DNA of 64,000 bases. Origin: Arenicola marina. Its lineage: Eukaryota; Annelida; Polychaeta; Arenicolidae. The notes under the pieces were generated by a model. That model worked only from the letters and a program-made list of their open reading frames with translations, was not told the origin of the DNA and ran no database searches. The DNA is taken from assembly GCA_964019135.1 (NCBI GenBank), contig OZ025249.1, forward strand, positions 17,385,088-17,449,087, in the 5' to 3' direction. Shown here piece by piece: positions 50,070-62,344 of this stretch; within the stretch, counting starts at the first letter, position 1, and each line of letters starts with the position of its first letter. Position numbers and translations under genes: made by a program.

Positions 50070-52690
50070 AAGGACCGGCCCGCCGAACCTCAAGCCCCGG
50101 CCCACCGTGCCTCAAGGACCGGCCCCCGTGCCTCAAAGACCGGCCCGCCGTGCCTCAAGCCCCGGCCCACCGTGCCTCAAGGACCGGGCCCCGTACCTCA
50201 AGCCCCGGCCCACCGTGCCTCAAGGACCGGCCCCCGTGCCTCAAGCCCCGGCCCGCCGTGCCTCAAGCCCCGGCCCACCGTGCCTCAAGGACCGGGCCCC
50301 GTACCTCAAGCCCCGGCCCACCGTGCCTCAAGGACCGGCCCCCGTGCCTCAAGCCCCGGCCCACCGTGCCTCAAGGACCGGCCCACCGTGCCTCAAGGAC
50401 CGGCCCGCCCTGCCTCAAGGACCGGCCCGCCGTACCTCAAGGACCGGCCCGCCGTGCCTCAAGGACCGGCCCGCCGTGCCTCAAGGACCGGCCCACCGTA
50501 CCTCAAGCCCCGGCCCACCGTGCCTCAAGGACCGGCCCGCCCTGCCTCAAGCCCCGGCCCACCGTGCCTCAAGGACCGGCCCGCCCTGCCTCAAGGACCG
50601 GCCCGCCGTACCTCAGGCCCCGGCCCACCGTGCCTCAAGGACCGGCCCGCCCTGCCTCAAGGACCGGCCCCCGTGCCTCAAGAACCGGCCCGCCGTGCCT
50701 CAAGGACGGACCCGCTGTACCTCAAAGACCGGCCCGCCCTGCCTCAAGGACCGGCCCGCCCTGCCTCAAGGACCGGCCCACCGTGCCTCAAGGACCGGCC
50801 CGCCGTGCCTCAAGCCCCGGCCCACCGTGCCTCAAGGACCGGCCCGCCCTGCCTCAAGCCCCGGCCCGCCGTGCCTCAAGCCCCGGCCCACCGTGCCTCA
50901 AGGACCGGCCCGCCCTGCCTCAAGGACCGGCCCGCCGTGCCTCAAGCCCCGGCCCGCCCTGCCTCAAGGACCGGCCCGCCCTGCCTCAAGGACCGGCCCG
51001 CCGTGCCTCAAGCCCCGGCCCGCCCTGCCTCAAGGACCGGCCCGCCCTGCCTCAAGGACCGGCCCGCCGTGCCTCAAGGACCGGCCCGCCGTGCCTCAAG
51101 CCCCGGCCCACCGTGCCTCAAGGACCGGCCCGCCCTGCCTCAAGCCCCGGCCCGCCGTACCTCAAGGACCGGCCCGCCCTGCCTCAAGCCCCGGCCCGCC
51201 GTACCTCAAGCCCCGGCCCACCGAGCCTCAAGGACCGGCCCGCCCTGCCTCAAGGACCGGCCCGCCGTACCTCAGGCCCCGGCCCACCGTGCCTCAAGGA
51301 CCGGCCCGCCCTGCCTCAAGGACCGGCCCCCGTGCCTCAAGGACCGGCCCCCGTGCCTCAAGGACCGGCCCCCGTGCCTCAAGGACCGGCCCGCCGTGCC
51401 TCAAGGACGGACCCGCTGTACCTCAAAGACCGGCCCGCCCTGCCTCAAGGACCGGCCTGCCGTACCTCAAGGACCGGCCCGCTGTGCCTCAAAGACCGGC
51501 CCGCCCTGCCTGAAGGACCGGCCCCCCTGCCTCAAGGACCGACCCGCCGTACCTCAAGGACCGGCCCGCCCTGCCTCAAAGACCGGCCGTTGTACCTCAA
51601 GGACCGGCCCGCCCTGCCTCAAGGACCGGCCCGCCCTGCCTCAAGGACCGGCCCGCCCTGCCTCAAAGACCGGCCCGCCCTGCCTCAAAGACCGGCCCGC
51701 CCTGCCTCAAGGACCGGCCCGCCCTGCCTGAAGGACCGGCCCCCCTGCCTCAAGGACCGACCCGCCGTACCTCACGGACCGGCCCGCCCTGCCTCAAAGA
51801 CCGGCCGTTGTACCTCAAGGACCGGCCCGCCCTGCCTCAAGGACCGGCCCGCCCTGCCTCAAGGACCGGCCCGCCCTGCCTCAAGGACGGACCCGCCGTA
51901 CCTCAAAGACCGGCCCGCCCTGCCTCAAGGACCGGCCCGCCCTGCCTCAAGGACCGGCCCGCCCTGCCTCAAGGACCGGCCCGCCCTGCCTCAAGGACGG
52001 ACCCGCCGTACCTCAAGGACCGACCCGCCCTGCCTCAAGGACCGGCCCGCCCTGCCTCAAGGACCGGCCCGCCGTACCTCAAAGACCGGCCCCCCTGCCT
52101 CAAGGACCGACCCGCCGTACCTCAAGGACCGGCCCGCCCTGCCTCAAAGACCGGCCGTTGTACCTCAAGGACCGGCCCGCCCTGCCTCAAGGACCGGCCC
52201 GCCCTGCCTCAAGGACCGGCCCGCCCTGCCTCAAGGACCGGCCCGCCCTGCCTCAAGGACGGACCCGCCGTACCTCAAAGACCGGCCCGCCCTGCCTCAA
52301 GGACCGGCCTGACGTACCTCAAGGACCAGCCCGCTGTGACTCAAGGACCGGCCCGCCTTACCTCAAGGACCGGCCCGCCCTGCCTCAAGAACCGGCCCGC
52401 CCTGCCTCAAAGACCGGCCCGCCCTGCCTCAAGGACCGGCCCGCCCTGCCTCAAGGACCGGCCCGCTGTACCTCAAAGACCAGCCCACCGTGCCTCAAGG
52501 ACCAGCCCACCGTGCCTCAAGGACCAACCCGCCGTGCCCCAAAGACCGGCCCGCCCTGCCTCAAGGACCGGCCCGCCCTGCCTCAAGGACCGGCCCGCCC
52601 TGCCTCAAGGACCGGCCCGCTGTACCTCAAAGACCAGCCCGCCGTGCCTCAAGGACCAACCCGCCGTGCCCCAAGAACCAGCCCGCACTT
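50070..52690 (+). repeat. 22-bp GC-rich satellite, about 120 copies
   Basis: Unit GGACCGGCCCGCCCTGCCTC plus AA, with variants (GGCCCACCGTGCCTC, AGCCCCGGCC, CCGTACCTC). Because 22 is not a multiple of three and the unit has no stop in any + frame, very long open frames arise in all three frames. Confidence 0.97.
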
Positions 52691-52734
52691 GTCTGTGGGT
52701 TGGTCTTCGGCTCAGTCTACCGGCTGGTCTTTTG

Positions 52735-52985
52735 TCTAGTCTACGGCCTGGTTCACGCCTATTCTACGGCGTGGTCTACGGCGTGGTCTACAGCCTAGTC
52801 TACAATCTGGTCTACGGCCTGGTCCACGGCGTGGTCTACAGCCTGGTCTACGGCCTGGTCTACGGCCTGGTCTGCGGCCTGGTCTACGGCCTGGTCTACG
52901 GCCTGGTCTACGGCCTGGTCTACGGCCTTGTCTACGGCCTGGTCTACGGCCTGGTCTACGGCCTGGTCTACGGCCTAATAGTCTA
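52735..52985 (+). repeat. 12-bp minisatellite CTGGTCTACGGC
   Basis: About 20 copies immediately after the 22-bp array, with a few CCTAGTCTACAA-type variants. It reads as YGLV repeats in one frame, which is not evidence for a protein. Confidence 0.95.
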
Positions 52986-53187
52986 CTGCCTAATAGTCCA
53001 CGCCTGGTCTCCCAGTGGCTGGGCGGCCTTGCCATCACGCATGCGTAGAGGGTCGCCTGACTCAATGTGGACGCCTTAATTAAAATAAATGAAAAGCATT
53101 TGCCTTATTGCCTGGGAGTGCCTGCCTACCAAGTTAACGTTTTGTATTGCATCGTATGGCTCTCTCCGTATCCCGAATTGCACAAAC

Positions 53188-53280
53188 GGGGCTTAGTCGG
53201 CTAAAGTTACCATGTAAATGATAGGCGATTTTAGCCGTCTAAGCCCCATAGTCGGCTGAACTACGTTAACTAAGCCACAG
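53188..53280. repeat. Nested palindromic element, copy 2
   Basis: Arms GGGGCTTAGTCGGCTAAA and TTTTAGCCGTCTAAGCCCC pair with one mismatch, followed by GTCGGCTGAACTACGTTAAC. The order of motifs matches the element at 26381, including a trailing GCCACAG. Confidence 0.75.
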
Positions 53281-56155
53281 TAGGCGTTTGGCTCGTACAG
53301 AGGTGTACATAGTTCACTCCGTCATTGCCAACTATTTATGTCGCGTTTTGTCTTGCGATTGCTTGATGTGTCTGTAGTTGGCAGGTATCGGTTGTCAGTT
53401 TGGAGACGATGCACTTAGCTTATTCCGCAGCCAATCCGCGACGAGATTTCACATTCATCACACTGCTACCCATTCTAGTAGCAGGAAATGTACCAAATTA
53501 GGGCCCATCCACGTAGCAGCTGAGAAATCTGCACTTTGGCAACATCTACTATGACGAATATCCTTAGGATCGCATACCTTATATATATAAGCAACTGGCT
53601 TGGCTTGGCGCTTGCCTCCCTTGACATTGCGTCAGTTAAACCAACAAACTGTTTCATAATTTTTTTGAAGCACCAAATCAAACCCTCTACAACTTGAAAA
53701 TTGAGCGGACCCATTGGCGTACCAACTCCCCCCCCCCCCTTACCTGTAATGTAGACCCATGCGGGTACCAAAAGTGCATAATTTAGGACCCATTGGCGTA
53801 CCAAACTGCACGAAAAAGACCAGCAGTCAATTACCTTGAGATACCCCCCGGGGTATGGGAAAACCGTCTGGACAAACCCATGTCGAGTGGAATAGAACAT
53901 GTATGCTCTATTCGTTAGGGCAAACCTATAGGTCATAAAGTCTCTGGCCAATCAGTCCATGTCTTTCTGTCACGTCATAGAAACGAACTGTGATTCGGTA
54001 ATAAGGATATGACCTATGGGGTATTCCTGTCGTGTGGACAGCGAAGTGTGGGGCAGACCTATAGGTCTACCGTCTGGACGGGGCTTTATTCAGACAACGT
54101 TGGTTCATCTCATTGTCCAGGGAGGTTCCTGCGTCCGATGTCCCTAAATGTAGCGCAAATGTGGCGTAAAACAACGATTCATCCGCCCCCGCAACACATA
54201 CCACGTGACTGGAGAAAATCATCAAACACTCTAGCCAATGAAGAGAATTAATCGCGCTTCCCTGGTGGGCTATATCCTTGACCACTCGGAGGCCGGGGCT
54301 TCCTCCGCCCCCGACAGTGTGCGGTTGCCCCCCACTGACAAACCTTTGCCTATCGCCGCATCCATTGACCCTGGAGCCGTGGTCCGCGGCCCGTGCTAAA
54401 GCCGTGGTCTTTACCCGCTCACCCCCATGGCCGGGGCGCCCTGTTATAAACGCGGTCAGTAGGCCAGAGACCCCCGCCCTAGCGGCGGAACAAAGCCGGA
54501 AGTCGCCAGAACGGAAGTGGCTGTGCGGTCTTTGTGTGCCGCGGCAGGGGGTCGGTGAGGGTGGCGGGGGCGGTGGACTCCAGCCATATCCAGCTCATTC
54601 CTAAATGAAGGATTCATGTTTCCTTTGACCTTTCCCTGGAGTTCGCCGGACGGGGGAACCCCCTTTTGCATCCCATCTGAATCAATGCTTCCCCCGGGAA
54701 GGGCGCCCTGGCGTACTGAGCTTTACTGAGCTGTGGCGCCCTATTTCCTCCTCGTCCTCCTCCTCATTCTATACCACCCTCCTCTCCCACCGCCCTCCTC
54801 CCATTCCACCCTCTTCCTCTACCACTCTCCTCTACAACCCTCTTCCTCTACCACCCTCCTCTACCACCCTCCTCCTCTACCACCCTCCTCTACCACCCTA
54901 CTCTACCAGCCTCCTATATCACCCTTCTCTACACTCCTCTACTGTCACCGCCAGAGATAGTAATCGCCCCTTGCCTCCCGTTCCTCGAGCTCGCAACTCC
55001 CCAAATAAATTCTGTCCCCGTGTCCTTTGTCCGTACAGCCGCCCCCCCCCCCACCCCCTCACATCCACTCCACGCCAACCCCCCCCCCCCTCCCCCCCCT
55101 CACGTGGCGTCTGAGCAGCAGTCGGCTTTGTGACTGAAACAATAAAGCAATAACACTAGATTTCCACTGCGTCAACTTTCTGACGCCGGGGTAGACAGCT
55201 TAATGGCGCAACATGTCCCGCTCCTCGACGCTGGCAAGCTTGCTTTCTTTCAGTTTCTTGGCTGTTCAGTTAAGAAAAGTCGCTGGCTCCACCTCCATGA
55301 GGGGGGGAGGGGGTAGGTGCTGGTGTGGGGGGAGGGGGGAGGGGGGGTACTGGAGGTGGTGTGGGGGGGAAGTGGAGGTGGTGTGGGGGGTTAGAACGTG
55401 ATATTAAGGGGTCCCGCTGCAATGTGACAGACATGTCTATCCAGCCACGTACCGATGGAATCAATATTTTACGACCCACCTAAGTAATATTACCTTATAA
55501 CCAACTCTTTATCTTATTTATTGTCCGCATATGCCTTACAAAGACATTGTGGGTTTTCTGTGCCGTTTGTCAGCGTGGTTGTTATAACTGACAAATAGCG
55601 CTGTATTTGTTATTCCACATTGAAACACCGAAGACTTCTGCGTTGGACCAATAACACGAATCATCAGAAGATGATTAAGACGCAGTTTCCATAGCGACCC
55701 CGGCCAGCAGCGTCTCCCGAGAGTCCAGCACTACTAGCTGACCCCTTAGATGTCACTTATGATATTTCTCACAGTCGATCGATCATCCTGAACCAATTCT
55801 AAAACAATTCTGACTACCTCGATATAAAGCGAGGTACACGGTACACGATTTGTTAAAGAAGGGGTGGGTCCAAGTATATTTTATCTCGTATTTGCCTGCT
55901 CATGTGGGACTCGCTATGTTCGTGTGCCCCATAGAAAACAAAAATGTTATTATAGTAAGAGGCGATCTCATAAATGTTGCATCCACTCTGATGTGACGCA
56001 GGAAACATGTGTCAAATCACGGGCAGCCGCGAATTTCACTCGGGATTTTTCAGATGTGTTTTGCCGTGGACAACAGGGTTGTCTCCGGCGCTAGAAGTGC
56101 GTCAATAATTGAATACTTTGATGATACACGAGGCAGGTGATGGCAGCTGATGATT
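53281..56155. other. Noncoding stretch
   Basis: Includes a possible SINE 3' remnant at 54095-54175 (CCAGGGAGGTTCCTGCGTCC, GTGGCGTAAAACAAC), a CTCTACCACCCTCCT-type block at 54745-54945, C tracts at 55037-55100 and a G-rich block at 55298-55390. No exon recognised. Confidence 0.45.
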
Positions 56156-56175
56156 GGGGTTAGGGTTAGGGTGAG
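56156..56175 (+). repeat. Short telomere-like motif
   Basis: GGGGTTAGGGTTAGGGTGAG: two perfect TTAGGG units and one variant directly before the 58-64-bp array. Too short to call an interstitial telomere. Confidence 0.4.
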
Positions 56176-56179
56176 GGTT

Positions 56180-57290
56180 GAGCTGCCGGGCCAGTGGCTT
56201 GGCCAAGGGAATACACCAGTGTATGGATGGGGTGTCCTGGCTTCCGGGCCACGTGGCCTGGCCAAGGGAATACACCAGTGTATGGATGGGGTGTCCTGGC
56301 TGTCGGGCCACGTGGCCTGGTCAAGGGAATACACCAATGTATTGATGGGGTGTCCTGGCTGCTGGTCCACGTGGCCTGGCAAAGGGAATACATCAGTGTA
56401 TGGATGGGGTGTCCTGGCTGTCGGGCCACGTGGCCTAGCCAAGGGAATACACCAGTGTATGGATGGGGTGTCCTGGTTCCTGGGCCACGTGGCGTGGCCA
56501 AGTTAATACACCAGTCTATGGATGGGGTGTCCGGGCAGCCGGGCCACGTGGCCTGGCCTGGGCAAGGGAATACATCAGTGTATGGATGGGGTGTCCTGGC
56601 TGCCGGGCCACGTGGCCTGGCCTGGCCAAGGGAATACACCAGTGTATGGATGGGGTGTCCGGGCTGCCGGGCCACGTGGCCTGGCCTGGCCAAGGGAATA
56701 CACCAGTGTATGGATGGGGTGTCCTGGCTGCCGGGCCACGTAGCCTGGCCTGGGCAAGGGAATACACCAGTGTATGGATGGGGTGTCCTGGCTGCCGGGC
56801 CACGTGGCCTGGCCTGGCCAAGGGAATACACCAGTGTATGGATGGGGTGTCCTGGCTGCCGGGCCACGTGGCCTGGCCTGGCCAAGGGAATACACCAGTG
56901 TGTGGATGGGGTGTCCTGGCTGCCGGGCCACGTGGCCTGGCCTGGCCAAGGGAATACACCAGTGTATGGATGGGGTGTCCTGGCTGCCGGGCCACGTGGC
57001 CTGGCCTGGGCAAGGGAATACACCAGTGTATGGATGGGGTGTCTTGTCTGCCGGGCCACGTGGACTGGCCAAGGGAATACACCAGTGTATGGATGGGGTG
57101 TCCTGGCTGCCGGGCCACGTGTCCTGGCCAAGGGAATACACCAGTGTATGGATGGGGTGTCCTGGCTGCCGGGCCACGTGGACTGGCTGAGGGAATACAC
57201 CAGTGTATAGATGGGGTGTCCTGGCTGCTGGGCCACGTGGCCTGGCTAAGAGAATACACCAGTGTATGGATGGGGTGCCTTGGCTACTGG
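56180..57290 (+). repeat. 58-64-bp minisatellite with one CACGTG per unit
   Basis: About 18 units of GGGAATACACCAGTGTATGG, ATGGGGTGTCCTGGCTGCCG, GGCCACGTGGCCTGG(CCTGG)CCAA. The longer 64-bp form carries an extra CTGGC-type duplication. Most units hold the perfect palindrome GGCCACGTGGCC or a one-base variant. Confidence 0.96.
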
Positions 57291-58559
57291 GTTTAACCCG
57301 ATATCATTAACTGCTGTATATCCGCCTGTACCGCTTGTAACGACACGCTGGCTTTAGGCTTCATGTCATCCTTTATTTACATCCAGCCGTCTGATGAACG
57401 AAAAGTAAAGTAGTTATTTGCCCCCGATGCTCACCGCGGAAGGATACAATAATCACAGTTGGCTCGGGTTAACACTGGAGCAGGATGTTGTTGGTCCGGG
57501 ACGTGATCTGCCTGGCGGTGGCAGATGGACGCTTAGGGGGTTCGGCAGTCGGGGGAAATCAACTCCACCCGCCAGACCGCCGTCCACGGGGACAAGTGCC
57601 GTGAGCAGGGCGCCATTTACCGACCACGTGGTGCTCGCCACGTGGGGGGCGGAGCCATAAGTCACACTTAGGCTTGATTGTGTATAACGTCGAGCTGTTT
57701 GGTGGGGGTCGGGCGCCTGGGATGGAGCCCACAGGCCATCCCAAGCTGGGGTCGTCGCCCGAGGTCGTCGGATCTTTTCATTATTGGCCGTCTCTTCTAC
57801 TTGATATGTCCGGGCTGAGGTTAAGTGGATGGCACCGGCTCGTTGTGGATTCAATTTCGCTGTCTAAGATGGAGGTGTGGGAGGGTTTAATCAGACCACC
57901 CCAGTGTAATGGATTGAATAGGGCCATAGAATCCGGCGTAAAGGGAGACTTTGTGGCCGACTGGGGCGCAGTGTCAGATATGCTACATCGGTTTGATTAC
58001 TACATAGTGTAAAATGCTAGTAAATGTTGCCATCGAAGACGGTTGAAGTACGTGTAACCCACGAAGGTTCTCCGGCAAAAATATTACATCAATCCTTTGA
58101 TGTTTCTCTGTCCATTATGGCTGTACAGGCGTCTGAGCTGTTCAGGCAGGAGTGTGTCGCTTCGTCCCACCAGCTTGCAATTTGTAATAGAACTCCATAT
58201 GAGGAAGATAAAACGTGTCAGTGCCATAGTCTTGCAATGACAGCCGCGGCGGTAGGCTGTAAGCTGAACCGATCCAAGAAGCCCTGAGGACTAGGTTGGG
58301 AGGATGGGGCAGGAGAGGGGGCCGGGGTGGGGGGGGGCGGAGGTTGCCGTGAGCCGCAGGACATAAGACCTGCTGGCTTGATCCGCTTTACACAAAAGTG
58401 GGCTAGAACAGTAGTTTATCCAATTAGGCCTATTCTTTACGTTATCTTGTGGAAGTTGACCGCCGCAACGTTTCAAATGGTCATTCAATCTTTCGTCGTT
58501 TTTTATTATTATTCTGAATTAAATCTCCAGCGTTTTACTCACCACTGAAACGTTCTGAA
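57291..58559. other. Noncoding stretch
   Basis: No recognised exon. 58390-58415 (CACAAAAGTGGGCTAGAACA) may be another SINE 3' remnant. Confidence 0.4.
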
Positions 58560-58830
58560 CGGTCATTCACTCATCCATTCATTCATACATTCATTCATTC
58601 TTATATTCAATCATTCCTTCGTGACTGGACACAGAAGCTCGGACGATTATTCTTTCATTATTTTTTGCAATCATTATTTCATCCAGTTTGACCCTTTGTC
58701 TGAACTGACCACCGAACCGTTGCGGACGGTCATTCATTGATTCATATATGTTTTATTAATTCCTTCGGTTCTTCTTTTATTCATTCATTCATTCATTCAT
58801 TCATTCATTCGCTCATTCTTTCATTCATCA
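58560..58830 (+). repeat. ATTC-type tetranucleotide repeat region
   Basis: CATTCATTCATTCATTC runs, purest at 58783-58828, interrupted by unique sequence containing TGACCACCGA twice. Confidence 0.85.
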
Positions 58831-59254
58831 GTGACCCCCTGTGCCTGGACTGACCACCGAGGCGTTCCTGACCCCCGTGATGGTGGGCATGGAGGGGATC
58901 GCCTGCTCGGTGCTGTTACCCTGCCCCGCCCCATAAACACGTCCTGGGGCGGACCAACCGCCCCCACCCCTGTCCCCCCACTGCCTCTGGTTCGCCCTTT
59001 ACGAGGCACCCGCCATGCATTATAATGTGACTCGGGGTAACGCGTGCGGCTCTTGAGGACTGAAAACCGTCTGGGGGAGGGCGGGAGCCGGAAGGGGGGG
59101 GGGACGGGAGGGGGGTCGTCGGATGAGGGGTTGGGGAGATGGAAGGAAGGGAATCTGCGGACGAAGGGGCGGCGGGGGTTGTGTTTTTGGTCTCTCCCCC
59201 CGCCCCCCCCCACCCCCGATGGCTGTTGGTGTGATTGGCGAGGCCATTTAGCTA
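58831..59254. other. GC-rich noncoding stretch
   Basis: One frame reads GLTTEAFLTPVMVGMEGIAC after an AG, but no family match is evident. The rest is G-rich low complexity. Confidence 0.35.
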
Positions 59255-60245
59255 ATCCCGGCTGATGACACGGGTCTGGAGTACGCTGGCTGATGACACG
59301 CGCCTGGAGTCCGCTGGCTGATGACACGGGCCTGGAGTACGCCGGCTGATGACACGGGCCTGGAGTACGCCGGCTGATGACATGGGTCTGGAGTACGCTG
59401 GCTGATGACACGGGCCTGGATTACGCTGGCTGATGACACGGGCCTGGAGTACGCCGGCTGATGACACGGGCTTGGAGTACGCCGGGTGATGACACGGGTC
59501 TGGAGTACGCCGGCTGATGACACGGGCCTGGAGTACGCTGGCTGATGACACGGGCCTGGAGTACGCCGGCTGATGACTCGGGTCTGGAGTACGCCGGCTG
59601 ATGACACGGGCCTGGAGTACGCCGGCTGATGACACGGGTCTGGAGTACGCCGGCTGATGACACGGGCCTGGAGTACGCCGGCTGATGACACGGGTCTGGA
59701 GTACGCCGGCTGATGAAACGGGCCTGGAGTACGCCGGCTGATGACACGGGTCTGGAGTACGCCGGCTGATGACACGGGTCTGGAGTACGCCGGCTGATGA
59801 CACAGGCCTGGAGTACGCCGGCTGATGACACGGGCCTGGAGTACGCTGGCTGATGACACGGGCCTGGAGGACGCCGGCTGATGACACGGGCCTGGAGTAC
59901 GCTGGCTGATGACACGGGCCTGGAGTACGCCGGCTGATGACACGGGCCTGGAGTACGCTGGCTGATGACACGGGTCTGGAGTACGCCGGCTGATGACACG
60001 GGCCTGGAATACACCGGCTGATGACACGGGCCTGGAGTACGCAGGCTGATGACACGGGCCTGGGGTACGCTGGCTGATGACACGGGCCTGGCGTACGCCG
60101 GCTGATGACACGTGCCTGGAGTACGCCGGCTGATGACACGGGTCTGGAGTACGCCGGCTGATGACACGGGCCTGGAGTACGCCGGCTGATAACACGGGCC
60201 TGGAGTACGCCGGTTGATGACGCGGGCCTGGAGTACGCCGGCTGA
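59255..60245 (+). repeat. 28-bp satellite, about 35 copies
   Basis: Unit GGCTGATGACACGGGCCTGG plus AGTACGCC, with CT/CC and TCTGG/CCTGG variants. Open frames on the minus strand are repeat artefacts. Confidence 0.97.
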
Positions 60246-60944
60246 TGCTCCCCATTCCGGCCCTGTTATTGAAAGCGATAACCCTCTCAGCGGGGAGCTC
60301 TGTGCCGTGGCCAATGGCGTCCCCCATGGCAGCGAGACGGCCGCTTTGTTACCCAGGCAATTAATATTTTACTCACGTTTTTTTCACCGTCTGTGCATCA
60401 CGGACTCTTTGTGTAAACATTAGTTGTATTTATTACTTTAGTTTTGATTTTTGTTCGTTATTGCATTATCGCAATCACTGTGTTAAAACGCCTCCCACGT
60501 GGTGTCAGGGCACCGCGAGCGCTGGGAATTGTGTTTTGTACAGTCTGTAATCCAGTTATCTGGGACACGATGGTTGCCACACCGTTAAATAACGCCATCT
60601 CTGTGAGGTTTATCGATTTATGGCTCACCTATCTCTCGTCCATAGGACAAGAGTACCATCATAAATTAGCTCTCCTGTGGAGTGGGTGTTACAGGATGTC
60701 TGTGTCTGAGCACTCACTTTGTCCGGACATAGAACACTGACAAATTGTCCACATTCCAACCGTACGTGTTTGCGCCATTGGAGGTTGTTGAAGGTCTTTA
60801 CAAACAGACTGTGGATCTCTTCATGGTTTGGAACGCTGAACGAACAGATTATTATTATAGCAATACGAGGGTAAGATTCGTGATTAAATAAAAGTGAAGG
60901 TCGCCTGAAGGACACGGGGCGGAGCGAGTCGAAGAGGGTGTGCG
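60246..60944. other. Noncoding stretch
   Basis: Nothing recognised. Confidence 0.4.
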
Positions 60945-60947
60945 GCA

Positions 60948-61120
60948 GTATCGGCACCAGTGAGTGAAGCTATTCACCCTATATTCGGCACCAGTGAGTG
61001 AAGCTATTCACCCTATAATCGGCACCAGTGAGTGAAGCTATTCACCCTATAATCGGCACCAGTGAGTGAAGCTATTCACCCTATCATCGGCACCAGTGAG
61101 TGAAGCTATTCACCCTGTCA
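60948..61120 (+). repeat. 34-bp tandem repeat, 5 copies
   Basis: Unit ATCGGCACCAGTGAGTGAAG plus CTATTCACCCTATA, nearly identical. Confidence 0.95.
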
Positions 61121-61542
61121 TCGACCACATGTCAACCTAATAGCCACTTGTAATTATAACATTGTTTACGAGTAGCTTCATTCCTCGCGACACCCAGACA
61201 CATTGCCGCCTGTCGATACCGCGTTTAAAAGTAAACGTCTACAATATTATCAAATGTCGTCTGCTCCAAATGGAAGGCGACCGGATGTAAATCTCATTTC
61301 CGGCTGACGGTTGACAAGACTTACTAATAAGGTGACGAATGTCTTGGTTACGTCATTTTGTGTTCCGTTAGTTGAGTCTTTGGGAATCTTGAGAGATTTG
61401 ATCCAGTTGAAGGTTTCAATATCTGAGACCCCCGCCCCCCCCCCCCCCCCCCGCATGGTTGGTTCGCATCGTCCCGCCCGCATTTCCCGACGTTCAGTAA
61501 CAGTTTACTAGCACTCCTTTGTCCGAGCTCTGCTCCTCGCCC
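61121..61542. other. Noncoding stretch with a C18 tract
   Basis: 61435-61452 is a run of 18 C. No gene seen. Confidence 0.45.
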
Positions 61543-61760
61543 AAAGTCTGTCTGAGGGGCCTCCCTGGTGTAGTGGTTAGCGCACTAGACCGCAGATCAA
61601 TAGGTCCTGGGTTCGAATCCGGGCTCGGGCACCTAATCTAGGGCATGTTTCATTCCTTCATCCTTCATCGTCTCGGGAGGTTCCTTGGCCCAATTTAGCC
61701 TGTATGTGCACAACAGTGGCCTAAAACACCAACATTCCATTCCATTCCAAAGTCTGTCTG
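61543..61760 (+). mobile_element. Intact tRNA-derived SINE, second copy, perfect 12-bp TSD
   Basis: The element is 61555-61748 (194 bp), the same length as the copy at 37941 with only a few substitutions. It is flanked on both sides by AAAGTCTGTCTG, a perfect target-site duplication, so the insertion is young. Confidence 0.95.
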
Positions 61761-62344
61761 GCACATAATGCAATTTTCGGCTTGGACACCCCGAGGCGGT
61801 ATACAAAAACACACCGTTGCCGCTCTTCTCCGCGCTTGGCCACTTCGGGACTCTGTCGGGAGGGTCTTGGCGTTTCGGGGAGATTTGCTGTGTTTTCGGC
61901 CCGCTGCCCACCCGTTGTTGAGCGGGAGGCGGTTCATGTCTCTGGGGGGTGGGGGGGGGGGGTGTCCTGCTCGAGGTGGTTGAGACTGGAGGGCAGAGTA
62001 CACCCCCACTCCCTCTCGCCCGGTGGTGCGGGTGGTGACTGATGGCTGCCAGTATCTGACGTGGCGCCGACTCGCCCCGTTATGTCCCCGCTATCGGTGG
62101 CCGTCCCATTTGGAAATAGCTTGACTCGCCGGGATCCGTAGGTGTCGCGGTAAGTGGGCGGGGGAGGGTGGAGGGGGGCGAGGTGTGGGCGGGTGAACTG
62201 GGAGGTTGGGAAGCGGAGAGGAAATTCTCCGTCCTCCAGGCGATTTTTTGTCGGTGTTTTTTGCCGCGTAAGGGAGACGGATGAGACCCGTTGTAGAAAG
62301 GGGTGTGAGGGTGGTGTGAGGAGGTGTGAGTGGGGCGAGTGGCT
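61761..62344. other. Noncoding stretch
   Basis: Contains a G tract near 61945-61960. No exon recognised. Confidence 0.4.

Noticed and set aside
50018..52312. 764-codon open frame on the + strand
   Set aside because: It is a 22-bp satellite without stops in any + frame; all three frames are open and no domain is present.
52735..52985. YGLVYGLV-type membrane-like peptide
   Set aside because: A 12-bp minisatellite; hydrophobicity follows from the repeat and no gene structure surrounds it.
56156..56175. Interstitial telomere
   Set aside because: Only two perfect TTAGGG units; expected by chance in repeat-rich DNA.
56166..57236. Open frames on both strands of up to 356 codons
   Set aside because: Produced by the 58-64-bp array; several frames are open on both strands and composition follows the repeat.
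58831..58930. Possible RAD17 C-terminal exon reading GLTTEAFLTPVMVGMEGIAC
   Set aside because: No resemblance to RAD17 after the SGDIR region, and the acceptor sits in an ATTC repeat without a good Py tract.
59248..60327. Long minus-strand open frames of about 300-360 codons
   Set aside because: They coincide exactly with the 28-bp satellite and two frames are open at once, so they are repeat artefacts.
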